Shown here piece by piece: positions 8,887 through 18,058 of a DNA stretch of 64,000 nucleotides. The DNA comes from Duganella sp. BJB480 (GTDB lineage: Bacteria; Pseudomonadota; Gammaproteobacteria; Burkholderiales; Burkholderiaceae_D), in contig QVIN01000004.1 in the NCBI GenBank assembly GCA_003416985.1, positions 620,001-684,000 of the forward strand, given 5' to 3'. The translations under genes were made by a program, and so were the position numbers. Position 1 is the stretch's first letter. The number at the start of each line of letters is the position of its first letter. The notes beneath the pieces are model-generated. The model was not told the origin of the DNA and made no database searches. It saw only the letters and a list, made by a program, of their open reading frames with translations.

Positions 8887-10656
8887 ATGATACGTTCCGC
8901 CATTCTGCTTGCCTTTGCCGCCACCTCCACGCTGGCCGTCGCAGCGCCCGCCGCCACCTCCCTGAGCACCATCGCCGAACGTTCCGGTTTCCAGAACACC
9001 GGCCGCTACGACGAAGTCGTCGACCTGTGTGCGCGCTTCCAGAAGGCGTATCCGAAGCAGGTGCGCTGCTTTGAATTCGGCCGCACGCCGGAGGGCCGGC
9101 CCATGCTGGCGCTGGCCGTCTCGCGCACCGGCGCGCTGACCGCCGAGCAGGCGAAGAAGCGCGGCCTGCCGGTGATGCTGGTGCAGGGCGGCATCCACGC
9201 CGGCGAGATCGACGGCAAGGACGCCGGCTTCCTGGCGCTGCGCGAGGCGCTGGAGAACAAGGCCGCGCCGGGCGCGCTGGACAAGCAAGTGCTGTTGTTC
9301 GTCCCGGTGTTCAACGTCGATGGCCATGAGCGCTTCGGCAAATGGAACCGTCCGAACCAGCGCGGCCCGGTGGAGATGGGCTGGCGCACCACGGCGCAGA
9401 ACTACAACCTGAATCGCGACTACGTGAAGGCCGACGCGCCGGAGATGCAGTCCATGCTGGCGCTGGTGGACGCCTGGGATCCGCTGGCCTACATCGACCT
9501 GCATGTGACCGACGGCGCCAAGTTCCAGCCCGACGTCTCGATCCAGGTCGAGCCGGTGCACGGCGGCGACGAGGAACTCAAGCGCGCCGGTGCGGCGCTG
9601 CAGACCGCCGTGATGGCCGACCTGAAGGCGCAGGGCTCCGATCCCAAGCCGTACTACATCTCGTTCGCGGCCGACGACGATCCGACCTCCGGCTTCGTCG
9701 ACAGCATGGCGACGCCGCGCTTCTCGACCGGCTACTTCCCGCTGCGGAACCGCTTCGCCATGCTGGTCGAAACCCATTCGTGGAAGGACTACCCGACCCG
9801 CGTGCGTATCACCCGCAACACCATCGTCTCGCTGCTGTCGCAGGTCGCCGCGCACGGCAAGGAATGGCAGAAGCTGACGCAGGACGCCGACGCCCGCGCC
9901 ACCGCCATGGCCGGCGCCGATTTCCCGATCAGCTACCGCACCACCTTCAACGCCAAGACCATCGAGTTCCCCGGCTACGAATACACGCGCGGCTATTCGG
10001 AAGTGTCGGGCGGCCTGATGACGCACTACGACGAGAGCAAGCCGCAGATGTGGAGCGTGCCGCTGCGCGATGAAGTTGTGCCGGACCTGAAGATCGCCGC
10101 GCCCAAGGGCGGCTACCTGGTGCCGCTGGCCGACGCCGCGCGCATCGGCGCCAAGCTGAAACAGCACGGCATCGTCTTCAAGGTGCTGGCGTCGGACCAG
10201 ATGGCGGCCGAGGTGGAGACCTTCCGCGCGACCAAGACCAAGTTCGGCGCGCAGTCGTTCGAGGGCCATCAATCGCTGGCGGTGGAGGGCGACTGGGGCC
10301 GCGAGCGCCGCAGCCTGGCGAAGGGCGCGCTGTTCGTGCCGATCGCGCAGCCGAAGGCGCGCCTGGTGATGACGATGCTGGAGCCGCGCGGCGCCGATTC
10401 GCTGCTGGCCTGGGGCGAATTCAATAACGCCTTCGAGCGCAAGGAATACATGGAGGAGTACGTGGCGGAGGACGTGGCGCGCGCGCAGCTGGAGGCCGAT
10501 CCGGCGCTGCGCGAGGAGTTCCAGAAAAAGCTCGACAGCGACGCGGAGTTCAACAAGAGCCAGGCCAAGCGGCTGGAGTTCTTCGCGCGCCGCCACGCGT
10601 CGTGGGACGAGCGCTACAACCTCTACCCGGTGATGCGTACCGCGCAGAAGTTTTAA
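8887..10656 (+). CDS. Secreted M14-family zinc carboxypeptidase
   Basis: 589 residues with a signal peptide (cleavage near residue 20). The M14 zinc site is complete: His104 and Glu107 in GGIHAGEIDG, His206 in DLHVTDG, and catalytic Glu295 in VETHSW. The ~290 residues after the catalytic domain carry no motif I recognise. The enzyme should trim C-terminal residues from peptides in the periplasm or outside the cell. A TATAAT at 8808-8813 is a possible -10. The stop shares TTAA with the convergent gene. Confidence 0.92.
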   Translation: MIRSAILLAFAATSTLAVAAPAATSLSTIAERSGFQNTGRYDEVVDLCARFQKAYPKQVRCFEFGRTPEGRPMLALAVSRTGALTAEQAKKRGLPVMLVQGGIHAGEIDGKDAGFLALREALENKAAPGALDKQVLLFVPVFNVDGHERFGKWNRPNQRGPVEMGWRTTAQNYNLNRDYVKADAPEMQSMLALVDAWDPLAYIDLHVTDGAKFQPDVSIQVEPVHGGDEELKRAGAALQTAVMADLKAQGSDPKPYYISFAADDDPTSGFVDSMATPRFSTGYFPLRNRFAMLVETHSWKDYPTRVRITRNTIVSLLSQVAAHGKEWQKLTQDADARATAMAGADFPISYRTTFNAKTIEFPGYEYTRGYSEVSGGLMTHYDESKPQMWSVPLRDEVVPDLKIAAPKGGYLVPLADAARIGAKLKQHGIVFKVLASDQMAAEVETFRATKTKFGAQSFEGHQSLAVEGDWGRERRSLAKGALFVPIAQPKARLVMTMLEPRGADSLLAWGEFNNAFERKEYMEEYVAEDVARAQLEADPALREEFQKKLDSDAEFNKSQAKRLEFFARRHASWDERYNLYPVMRTAQKF

Positions 10657-11033
10657 ACGGAGACGCTGACGCCGGTAACGCCGCTGGCGCCACTAACGCC
10701 GCCGCCATCGCCGCCGCCATTTGCCTTGGCGGTGGCTTCTTCCATCTTCTGCTTGATGAGCGCGGCCACCTTGGCCATGATCGACGCCTGTTCCTCGGGC
10801 GACTTGGCCGCCAGCGATTCCGGCGTCTCGCCCAGGCTTTTCAGGATCATTTCCGCCATCCGTTCGGCCGGCGATTTTTTCATGTAGGTATCCAGCTCCT
10901 GCGCGGCGGTCGGCTGCTGCGGCGGCTGCTGTTTGGTCTCGAGCACCGCCTTGAAGTCGGCGCCGCCGGATTTTCTGTTCGTGGCGAAGGCCGCCGCGCT
11001 GGCGCTGCCGAGTGCCTTGGTATCGATTTTCAT
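10653..11033 (-). CDS. Hypothetical protein, 126 aa, low complexity at both ends
   Basis: Starts MKIDTKALGS. Residues 30-45 are Gln/Pro-rich, the centre (48-105) is strongly helical and charged (KKSPAERMAEMILKSLGE), and the last ~20 residues are Gly/Ser/Val-rich. No signal peptide or membrane helix. The family is not recognised; the layout resembles small secretion-associated or anchoring proteins, but this is only an impression. A purine-rich AGGGAAAA stretch lies upstream of the ATG. It stands between the M14 peptidase and ttcA. Confidence 0.65.
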   Translation of the reverse strand: MKIDTKALGSASAAAFATNRKSGGADFKAVLETKQQPPQQPTAAQELDTYMKKSPAERMAEMILKSLGETPESLAAKSPEEQASIMAKVAALIKQKMEEATAKANGGGDGGGVSGASGVTGVSVSV

Positions 11034-11114
11034 CCTGGTTTTCCCTGGTAGTGGTTATTTACGCAATATAGCGTAATTTACACTAGCAGGGGGACGAAGA
11101 ATATCGGCCGTCGA

Positions 11115-12041
11115 TCAGGTCCGCTGCAGCGGGATGATGCCCGGCACGGTGGACGGCGTCGAACACGGCTCCTCGTCGAAGGCGATGTCGCCCAGCGGAT
11201 TGGCCTGGCCGTCGGCCTTGATGTCCTTGAAGCCGAACAGGTCGCGGTCCATCAGGTGCGACGGCACCACCGTCGACAGCGACGAGAAGATGTTCTCCAC
11301 GCGGCCGGGGAATTTCTTTTCCCAGTCGCGCATCAGGCCCTTGATCTGCTTGCGCTGCAGGTTCTCCTGCGAGCCGCACAGGTCGCACGGGATGATGGGG
11401 AAGCCTTTGACCTCGGCATAGCGCTCGGTGTCCTCTTCCTTCACGTAGGCCATCGGGCGGATCACCATGTGCTTGCCGTCGTCGGACACCAGCTTGGCCG
11501 GCATGCCCTTGAGCTTCCCGCCGAAGAACATGTTCAGGAAGAAGGTCTCGAGGATGTCGTCGCGGTGGTGGCCCAGCGCGATCTTGTTGCAGCCCAGTTC
11601 ATCGGCCACGCGGTACAGGATGCCACGGCGCAGGCGCGAGCACAGCGAGCAGGTGGTCTTCCCTTCCGGGATCAGGCGCTTGACGATGCTGTAGGTGTCC
11701 TGGTTCTCGATGTGGAACGGGATGCCCAGCTGCTTCAGGTAGGCCGGCAGGATGTGGTCGGGGAAGTTGGGCTGCTTCTGGTCCAGGTTGACGGCGACCA
11801 GCTCGAAATTGATCGGCGCGCGTTCGCGCAGCGTCATCAGGATGTCGAGCAGCGCGTAGCTGTCCTTGCCGCCGGACAGGCAGACCATGACCTTGTCGCC
11901 GTCTTCGATCATGTTGAAATCGCCGATGGCCTGGCCGACCAGGCGGCACAGGCGCTTGTGCAGCTTGTTGTTTTCCAGCGCGATCTTCTCGGCCGATTTG
12001 CCGGCCGGCGCGGCCGCTGCGTTGTCGAGTACTGCGTTCAT
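11115..12041 (-). CDS. ttcA: tRNA 2-thiocytidine biosynthesis protein TtcA
   Basis: 308 residues. The PP-loop SGGKDS (56-61) binds ATP. Two CxxC pairs (Cys131/Cys134 and Cys219/Cys222) hold the iron-sulfur cluster and sulfur relay known for TtcA, which thiolates cytidine 32 of certain tRNAs. The start follows AAGGAAACC and overlaps the folB stop by 4 nt, so the two are co-transcribed and translationally coupled. Length and motifs fit the family throughout. Confidence 0.97.
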   Translation of the reverse strand: MNAVLDNAAAAPAGKSAEKIALENNKLHKRLCRLVGQAIGDFNMIEDGDKVMVCLSGGKDSYALLDILMTLRERAPINFELVAVNLDQKQPNFPDHILPAYLKQLGIPFHIENQDTYSIVKRLIPEGKTTCSLCSRLRRGILYRVADELGCNKIALGHHRDDILETFFLNMFFGGKLKGMPAKLVSDDGKHMVIRPMAYVKEEDTERYAEVKGFPIIPCDLCGSQENLQRKQIKGLMRDWEKKFPGRVENIFSSLSTVVPSHLMDRDLFGFKDIKADGQANPLGDIAFDEEPCSTPSTVPGIIPLQRT

Positions 12042-12436
12042 ACGGTTTCCTTGATTTTAAATACTTCCACGCCGACGCCTTCGCAGTCCGGATAGACGTC
12101 CGGCTTCATGGTCGACACGCGGGCCGCGCGCACGCGCGGGTGGGCCAGCATGGCGGCGACGATGTCGTCGCACAGGCTCTCCTGCAGGTGGACGTGGCCG
12201 CGCGCCATCAGCTTGGCGATGGAGTCGCGCATGAAGTCGTAGTCCACCACTTCCTCCAGCTGGTCCTTGACCGGGGTCGAGACGGCCAGCGGGATGTACA
12301 GGTCGACGTTGATGAGCAAACGCTGCTCGCCCTTTTTCTCGAACTCGTAGACGCCGATGTTGATCAGCACTTCGTAATTGCGCAGGAACAGGCGGCGGCA
12401 GTCGTTCAGTTGCGGGTGGATCAGGGCGGACAGCAT
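12038..12436 (-). CDS. folB: Dihydroneopterin aldolase FolB
   Basis: 132 residues with the FolB/FolX fold, including [23 protein letters not shown] at the N-terminus (quoted in parts: IGVYEFEK and QRLLINVD) and the C-terminal [13 protein letters not shown] strand. It should cleave dihydroneopterin to 6-hydroxymethyldihydropterin in folate synthesis. It lies 24 bases downstream of the pteridine-reductase-like SDR gene and overlaps ttcA, forming a folM-like/folB/ttcA operon. Confidence 0.94.
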   Translation of the reverse strand: MLSALIHPQLNDCRRLFLRNYEVLINIGVYEFEKKGEQRLLINVDLYIPLAVSTPVKDQLEEVVDYDFMRDSIAKLMARGHVHLQESLCDDIVAAMLAHPRVRAARVSTMKPDVYPDCEGVGVEVFKIKETV

Positions 12437-12460
12437 AGTTTCACTTTCTAGAGATGGTAT

Positions 12461-13252
12461 TCATTTGGCCAAAAACATCACGTCGCGCGGCAGCGGCATC
12501 AGGTGCTGGCCACCGTCGACCAGCAGGGTGGTGCCGGTCAGCGCGCGCGCCGTGGCAGCGTAGACCACGCTGTCGGCGATATCTTCCGGGGTGCTGGAGC
12601 GGCCCAGCGGGGTTTGCCGGTGCGCGTTGGCGAAACCGGCCTCGGTCTGGTCGCCGGACACCATCGTGATGCCGGGCGCGATGCCGACCACCCGCACCGC
12701 CGGCGCCAGCTGCTGCGCCAGCATCGTGGTGGCGGTGTGCAGCGCCGCCTTGGACAGGGTGTACGACAAAAAATCAGGATTGAGATTGTACAGTTTTTGG
12801 TCGAGCAGGTTGATCACCACGCCCTGTTCGCCGTCGGCCAGGGCCGCGTGCAGCGCCTGCGCCAGGATCACCGGCGCGGCCACGTTGGCGCGCATGTGGG
12901 CGTCGAGGCGGGCGGCGGTGAAGTCGGCGGCGCTGTCGTACTCGAACAGCGAGGCGTTGTTGACCACGCAGCGCACCGCGCCCAGCGCGGCCGCCGCCTG
13001 CGGCAGCAGCGCGCGCACCGCCGCCTCGTCGGCCAGGTCGCAGGGCAGGGCGGCGGCGCGCCGGCCCAGCGCCTCGATCTCGGCCACCACCGCGCGCGCC
13101 TCGTCGGCCGAGGCGCGGTAGTGCACCGCCACGTCCCAGCCGGCGCGCGCCAGGCCAAGCGCGATGGCGCGGCCGATGCGGCGGCCGGCGCCGGTCACGA
13201 GCGCCACTGGCGCCACGGGGGCGCCGGTTGCTGTTTGTTCTGCTGTCGTCAT
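12461..13252 (-). CDS. SDR oxidoreductase, FolM/pteridine-reductase-like
   Basis: 263 residues. The cofactor motif is TGAGRRIG, with the double arginine typical of pteridine reductases (TGxxxRxG) and preference for NADPH. NNAS and the catalytic YTLSK (Tyr-x3-Lys) follow. Its place directly before folB supports a dihydromonapterin or dihydrofolate reductase role. I chose ATG 13252; a TTG at 13270 in frame is also open. The gene is divergent from the MidA-like gene with only 57 bases between starts. Confidence 0.85.
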   Translation of the reverse strand: MTTAEQTATGAPVAPVALVTGAGRRIGRAIALGLARAGWDVAVHYRASADEARAVVAEIEALGRRAAALPCDLADEAAVRALLPQAAAALGAVRCVVNNASLFEYDSAADFTAARLDAHMRANVAAPVILAQALHAALADGEQGVVINLLDQKLYNLNPDFLSYTLSKAALHTATTMLAQQLAPAVRVVGIAPGITMVSGDQTEAGFANAHRQTPLGRSSTPEDIADSVVYAATARALTGTTLLVDGGQHLMPLPRDVMFLAK

Positions 13253-13309
13253 GTGCTGTCTGAATGTCAAAGTGGCGGCCCGGCGCGCCGATTCGCTACA
13301 ATGCCGGTT

Positions 13310-14461
13310 ATGTCCCTACCTGTTCCCACCAGTGACGCGCTGGCCGCGTCCCACGCCCTGCAGCACCTGATCGCCGCCGAAATCGCGCGCAACGACGGTG
13401 CCATTTCCTTCGCCCGCTACATGGAGCTGGCCCTGTACGCGCCCGACCTGGGCTACTACAGCGGCGGCTCCGCCAAACTCGGCAAAGATGGCGATTTTAC
13501 AACCGCGCCCGAGCTCACGCCGCTGTTCGGCGCCGCCGTGGCACAGGCCGCAGCCGCTATTATCGCCCAAAGCGCGCCGCGGATCCTCGAATTCGGCGCC
13601 GGCACCGGCAAGCTGGCCTTCGACATCCTGACCGAGATGGCGCTCGCCGGCGTGGCGATCGAGCGCTATTTCATCGTCGAGCTGTCCGGCGAACTGCGCG
13701 CGCGCCAGCAGGACAAGCTGCGCGATTTCCCGCAGGTGGAGTGGCTGGACGAATTCCCCGACGCCTTCGACGGCGTGGTGGTCGGCAACGAGGTGCTCGA
13801 CGCGATGCCGGTCCAGCTGATCACCAAGCATCCGGAAGGCTGGCAGGAACTGCGGGTGACGGTGCGCGACGGCCGCTTCGATTACCTCGAAACGCCGGCC
13901 GGCCCCGAGCTGCTGGCGCAGATCGCGCTGCAGATCCAGGACCACGACAGCCTGCCGGTCGGCTACGTGACCGAGGTGCACGGCGTGGCCTGCGGCTTCA
14001 TGGCGACCCTGGCGCGCATGCTGCGCAACGGCCGCGCCAACGCCGCCTTCCTGTTCGACTACGGCTTCCCGGCGCACGAGTACTACCTGGAGCAGCGCGC
14101 CACCGGCACGCTGATGTGCCACTACCGCCACCATTCGCACCCGGACCCGTTCTACTATCCGGGCCTGCAGGACATCACGGCCCACGTCGACTTCACGGCG
14201 ATGGCGCTGGCCGCGCAGGAGGCGGGCGCCGACGTGCTGGCCTACCTGAACCAGGCCGGCTTCCTGATCGGCGCCGGCGCCGGCGAGCTGCTGCTGCGCA
14301 CCGACCCGTCCGACGCGCTGCGCTACCTGCCGCAGGCCAAGGCCTTGCAAAAGCTGCTGTCGCCGGCCGAGATGGGGGAATTGTTCAAGGTGCTGGTGAT
14401 CGGCAAGAACGTCGCCTTGCCGGACGCCATTGCCGCCCATGACCGCACCCACCGCCTGTAG
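13310..14461 (+). CDS. SAM-dependent methyltransferase, MidA/NDUFAF7 family
   Basis: 383 residues with the SAM-binding motif LEFGAGTGKL, the VVGNEVLDAMPVQ segment and FLFDYGFPAHEYY that define the MidA family. The mitochondrial relative methylates an arginine of complex I subunit NDUFS2; the bacterial target here is not known. ATG 13310 is preferred over in-frame ATG 13301: homologues often begin MSLPVP, and a TACAAT hexamer (13297-13302) ends eight bases upstream. No Shine-Dalgarno is visible. Confidence 0.9.
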   Translation: MSLPVPTSDALAASHALQHLIAAEIARNDGAISFARYMELALYAPDLGYYSGGSAKLGKDGDFTTAPELTPLFGAAVAQAAAAIIAQSAPRILEFGAGTGKLAFDILTEMALAGVAIERYFIVELSGELRARQQDKLRDFPQVEWLDEFPDAFDGVVVGNEVLDAMPVQLITKHPEGWQELRVTVRDGRFDYLETPAGPELLAQIALQIQDHDSLPVGYVTEVHGVACGFMATLARMLRNGRANAAFLFDYGFPAHEYYLEQRATGTLMCHYRHHSHPDPFYYPGLQDITAHVDFTAMALAAQEAGADVLAYLNQAGFLIGAGAGELLLRTDPSDALRYLPQAKALQKLLSPAEMGELFKVLVIGKNVALPDAIAAHDRTHRL

Positions 14462-14575
14462 ATTAAATGTTACAGTGATCAAAACAGCAAGGCCAAACCT
14501 TGTTTGATCGCTGAGTTACGGCGCGCCAGATCGGCTATGATGAATAACGCACGCTCGCGGACAATTATTGGAACG

Positions 14576-15577
14576 ATGGCAAAGATACACACTCACTATG
14601 ACAACCTGAAGGTGTCGCGCATGGCGCCGCAGGAAGTCATACGTGCCGCCTACAAGGCGCTCAGTCAAAAATACCATCCGGACAAAAATCCGGGGGATGA
14701 GAAGGCTGCGCGCATCATGGCCATTCTCAACAGCGCCTACGACACCTTGTCCGACACCCAGCGCCGCAAGGAGCACGACGAATGGATCGCGGCCGAGGAG
14801 TGGGAAATCGAATGGCTGGAGAGCACCCACCACGAGGACGGTCATCGCGGCGACAAGCACCGCCACGATGGCGCGGAGCGGGCCTGGAGCCCGGAGCCGG
14901 TCGACGACCTGCCGCGCGCGCACCGGCGCGGCGCGTGGAAGTGGTGGGGCGGGCTGGCGGCCAGCCTGGTGGTGGGCTGGGTGGCCGGCGTGACGATGGT
15001 ATCCGAAACGCAGGTGGTGTCGTCGGCGCTGGCGGCGGCGTGGGGTGGCAAAGCCAATAACGGCAGGGCGGCGGAACCGCGCGCGGTGGCGCGCGATCCC
15101 AAGGCCGAGATGCGCGAGGCCTGGGCCGGCGCCCAGCCGTACTACCCGGAGGCGAACAGCAGCCGGCCGGCGGCGATCAAGGTGCAGGCGCTGTCGCAGG
15201 TGATACTGCCGAACGCCACCGCCGATTGCGAAAGCGAAACCCAGACCCTGGTCGCGCCGAATGGCGAGCCGTGGCCGACGCAGTCCGGCTACATGACCGG
15301 TTTCCCGGTCGCCAACCGTGGCGACGACATGCAGCTCACGCTGGACAACGCCGGCAACGCGTCGGCGGTGTTCATCAAGATCTACGACACCGAGCGCCGT
15401 TCCAACGTGCGCTACGCCTACGTGCAGGCGCACGACAAGCTGGTGGTCGACAAGCTCGCCAACGGCAAGTACGAGATCCGCTACCAGAACCTGGACGTGG
15501 GCGCCAACCAGAGTGGCTGCGCGCCCGCCAGCCGCACGGCGGCGGCCAGCACGGCGCCGGCGCCGGTCAACAACTAG
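14576..15577 (+). CDS. Membrane-anchored J-domain (DnaJ-like) protein
   Basis: 333 residues. The J domain spans residues 5-70 and has the HPD tripeptide (KYHPDKNPGDEKAAR). A linker rich in His and charged residues follows, then one membrane helix (WWGGLAASLVVGWVAGVTMV, about 125-145) and a ~180-residue C-terminal domain, probably periplasmic, with no recognised family. It should stimulate a DnaK-type chaperone at the membrane. ATG 14576 is chosen because the J domain begins right after it; an upstream extension to 14504 adds no homologous sequence. Its stop is shared (CTAG) with the convergent MCP gene. Confidence 0.85.
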   Translation: MAKIHTHYDNLKVSRMAPQEVIRAAYKALSQKYHPDKNPGDEKAARIMAILNSAYDTLSDTQRRKEHDEWIAAEEWEIEWLESTHHEDGHRGDKHRHDGAERAWSPEPVDDLPRAHRRGAWKWWGGLAASLVVGWVAGVTMVSETQVVSSALAAAWGGKANNGRAAEPRAVARDPKAEMREAWAGAQPYYPEANSSRPAAIKVQALSQVILPNATADCESETQTLVAPNGEPWPTQSGYMTGFPVANRGDDMQLTLDNAGNASAVFIKIYDTERRSNVRYAYVQAHDKLVVDKLANGKYEIRYQNLDVGANQSGCAPASRTAAASTAPAPVNN

Positions 15578-17319
15578 AACTCTTCCCACTCCGAATTCAG
15601 ATCGGCCTTGGGCTTGGCGGTCTTGGTTGCCGGCTTGGCGACTGGTTTCGCGGCCGGACGGGCTGCCGGCTCGGCCTCCGCCGGCTTGCCGGCTGGCGCC
15701 AGCCGTGGCGCGGCGGCGGCCGCCTCGGCGACGGCCGGACGGGCCGCCGCTGCCGGGGCAGGCGCCGCATAACTGCTATCGAGCTTGAACACGCTGACCG
15801 AGGCCGACAGCGTGGCCGCCTCGTCCTGCATGCTTTGCGCGGCGGCTGCGGCCTGCTCCACCAGCGCGGCGTTCTGCTGCGTCATCTCGTCCATCTGCGA
15901 GATCGCCTCGTTGACCTGCTCGATGCCCATGCTCTGTTCCTGGCTGGCCGAGGTGATCTCCGCCATGATGTCGGCCACCTGCTGCACCGAGGTGACGATC
16001 AGGCCCATGGTCTGGCCGGCCTCGTCCACCACGGCGCTGCCGCCGTCCACCTTCTCCACCGAATCGTCGATCAGCACCTTGATTTCCTTGGCCGCCGTGG
16101 CCGAGCGCTGCGCCAGGCTGCGCACCTCCGACGCCACCACCGCGAAGCCGCGTCCCTGCTCGCCGGCGCGCGCCGCTTCCACGGCGGCGTTGAGCGCCAG
16201 GATGTTGGTCTGGAAGGCGATGCCGTCGATCACGCCGATGATGTCGACGATCTTGCTGGAGCTGGCCTTGATCGAGCCCATGGTGTCGACCACCTGGGCC
16301 ACCAGCTCGCCGCCGCGCGTGGCCACCGACGACGCCGAGATCACCAGCTGGTTGGCCTGGCGGGCGTTGTCGGCGTTCTGCTTGACGGTGGAGGTCAGCT
16401 CCTCCATGGTGCTGGCGGTCTCCTCCAGCGAGCTGGCCTGCGACTCGGTGCGGCCCGACAGGTCCATATTGCCGCTGGCGATTTCGGCCGAGGCGCGGTT
16501 GATGGTGGTGGTGCTGCTGCGCACCTCGTGCACGGTGCGCGCCAGGCTGGTGTTCATGTGCTGCAGCGCCTCCAACAGCTCGCCCGTCTCGTCGCTGGCG
16601 CGCGCCTCGATGCGGGTGCTCAGGTCGCCGGCCGCGACCGACTTGGCGATCGCCACCGCCTCCTCCAGCGGGCCGGTGATCGAGGCCGTGATCCACACCG
16701 CCAGCGCGGCCGAGACGATCAGCGCCACCACGCCCAGCACGATCATCATCGTGCGCGAGAAGTCGATGTGGCCGGTGGCCACCTTGCCGCCGTCCTCGAT
16801 GTCGGTCTTCTGCTGCTTGACCATGGCGCCGGTCAGCTCCTCGAGCGTGTCGAGCGCGGGGAAGGCTTCGCGGTTCATCAGCTCGGACGCCTTGTCGCGC
16901 TCGTCCGCCTCGACCAGGTCGGCCACCTTCAGGAAGGCCGTGTTGTAGGTGGCGCGCGCGGCCTGGATCTTGGCCAGCAGCGCCTTCTCGTCGGGCGTCT
17001 CGGTCAGCTGGCCCAACGCGACCAGCGCGGCGTCGATGGTCTTCTTGTCCTGGTCGATCTTCTCGTAGCTCTTGGCGCGCTGCGCCTTGTCGCTGATGAC
17101 GAACAGGGCCAGCACGCGGCGCGCATCCTCGCGCGCGGCGGCGTCGATGGTGGCGGCGGCCGAGGCGCTCGGCCAGTCGCGCTCGACGATGCCCTTGGCG
17201 CTCTGGCTGATGGCGCCGAAGCGGCCGATGGCGGTCGCTATCATGATGAGCATCAGCAGCACCAGCACGCCGAAGCCGGCGCCGAGGCGGGTTTTGATTT
17301 TGAAGTTGGTCAGGTTCAT
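15574..17319 (-). CDS. Methyl-accepting chemotaxis protein
   Basis: 581 residues. Membrane helices at about 11-31 and 190-212 bracket a helical periplasmic sensor of the four-helix-bundle type. A HAMP domain follows, then the signalling domain with the hairpin tip EAARAGEQGRGFAVVASEVR. The last ~70 residues form an Ala/Pro/Lys-rich flexible linker ending in EWEEF, matching the WxxF tether that recruits CheR/CheB. It lies 19 bases downstream of cheW in the same direction. The ligand is unknown. Confidence 0.96.
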   Translation of the reverse strand: MNLTNFKIKTRLGAGFGVLVLLMLIMIATAIGRFGAISQSAKGIVERDWPSASAAATIDAAAREDARRVLALFVISDKAQRAKSYEKIDQDKKTIDAALVALGQLTETPDEKALLAKIQAARATYNTAFLKVADLVEADERDKASELMNREAFPALDTLEELTGAMVKQQKTDIEDGGKVATGHIDFSRTMMIVLGVVALIVSAALAVWITASITGPLEEAVAIAKSVAAGDLSTRIEARASDETGELLEALQHMNTSLARTVHEVRSSTTTINRASAEIASGNMDLSGRTESQASSLEETASTMEELTSTVKQNADNARQANQLVISASSVATRGGELVAQVVDTMGSIKASSSKIVDIIGVIDGIAFQTNILALNAAVEAARAGEQGRGFAVVASEVRSLAQRSATAAKEIKVLIDDSVEKVDGGSAVVDEAGQTMGLIVTSVQQVADIMAEITSASQEQSMGIEQVNEAISQMDEMTQQNAALVEQAAAAAQSMQDEAATLSASVSVFKLDSSYAAPAPAAAARPAVAEAAAAAPRLAPAGKPAEAEPAARPAAKPVAKPATKTAKPKADLNSEWEEF

Positions 17320-17338
17320 AAGGGCGCTTGGGTAGGGT

Positions 17339-17818
17339 TCAGTTGGCGGCGACGACGTCGGTCAGGCCCATCTCGGCGCTCGACATCAGCTTGTCGATGT
17401 CGACCAGGATCAGCATGCGCTCGTCGATGGTGCCCAGGCCGATCATGTAGTCGGAGTTGAAGGCCGTGCCCATCTCCGGCGCCGGCTTGACCTGGTCGGG
17501 CATGAGCGTGGTCACGTCCGACACCGAGTCCACCACCATGCCCACCACGCGCCCGCCGATGTTGAGGATGATGACCACGGTGAACTGGTCGTACACCGGC
17601 TCGCCGAGCTTGAACTTGATGCGCATGTCGACCACCGGGATGATGATGCCGCGCAGGTTGATCACGCCCTTGATGAACTCGGGCGCGTTGGCGATGCGGG
17701 TGACCGCCTCGTAGCCGCGGATCTCCTGCACCTTGAGGATGTCGATGCCGTATTCCTCGGCGCCGAGGGTGAAGGCGAGGAACTCGCGTCCGGCGATGTC
17801 CGATGCGTTTTCTTGCAT
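17339..17818 (-). CDS. cheW: Chemotaxis coupling protein CheW
   Basis: 159 residues with the CheW fold, including [32 protein letters not shown] and [10 protein letters not shown]. It links receptors to CheA. The start at 17818 has AAGGA eight bases upstream; the longer reading frame from 17881 lacks a ribosome site. It precedes the MCP gene, so this receptor-CheW pair is probably one transcript; no cheA or cheY lies in the window. Confidence 0.95.
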   Translation of the reverse strand: MQENASDIAGREFLAFTLGAEEYGIDILKVQEIRGYEAVTRIANAPEFIKGVINLRGIIIPVVDMRIKFKLGEPVYDQFTVVIILNIGGRVVGMVVDSVSDVTTLMPDQVKPAPEMGTAFNSDYMIGLGTIDERMLILVDIDKLMSSAEMGLTDVVAAN

Positions 17819-17990
17819 GATGGTGGTCCTTGAAATATTGATCTGATCGCGATATCGCCTTGGTCGGCGACCGCGCCGCAATCCTTACAATGACGGCGCT
17901 AGCGTATCAGGTTCGCGGCCCGCTGACGAGCGCGGCAAAGCCCGGCACGGGCGAAAAACGCACGCCTGTTGCTATCAATTCCGAAGGGGG

Positions 17991-18019
17991 TTGTCACAGG
18001 GGGGGAATCTGATTATGCT
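17991..18019 (+). promoter_or_regulatory. Sigma-70-type promoter for the HD-GYP gene
   Basis: TTGTCA (17991-17996), a 17-bp spacer and TATGCT (18014-18019) match the sigma-70 consensus at 5/6 and 4/6. The predicted transcript starts about 30 bases before the ATG at 18059. Confidence 0.55.
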
Positions 18020-18058
18020 AGGCCTAAGACAGCCACGGGCTTAGCGCCAGGAGATGTG

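Noticed and set aside
13253..13270. TTG start at 13270 for the FolM-like gene
   Set aside because: ATG 13252 is better and the extra six residues are not part of the SDR fold.
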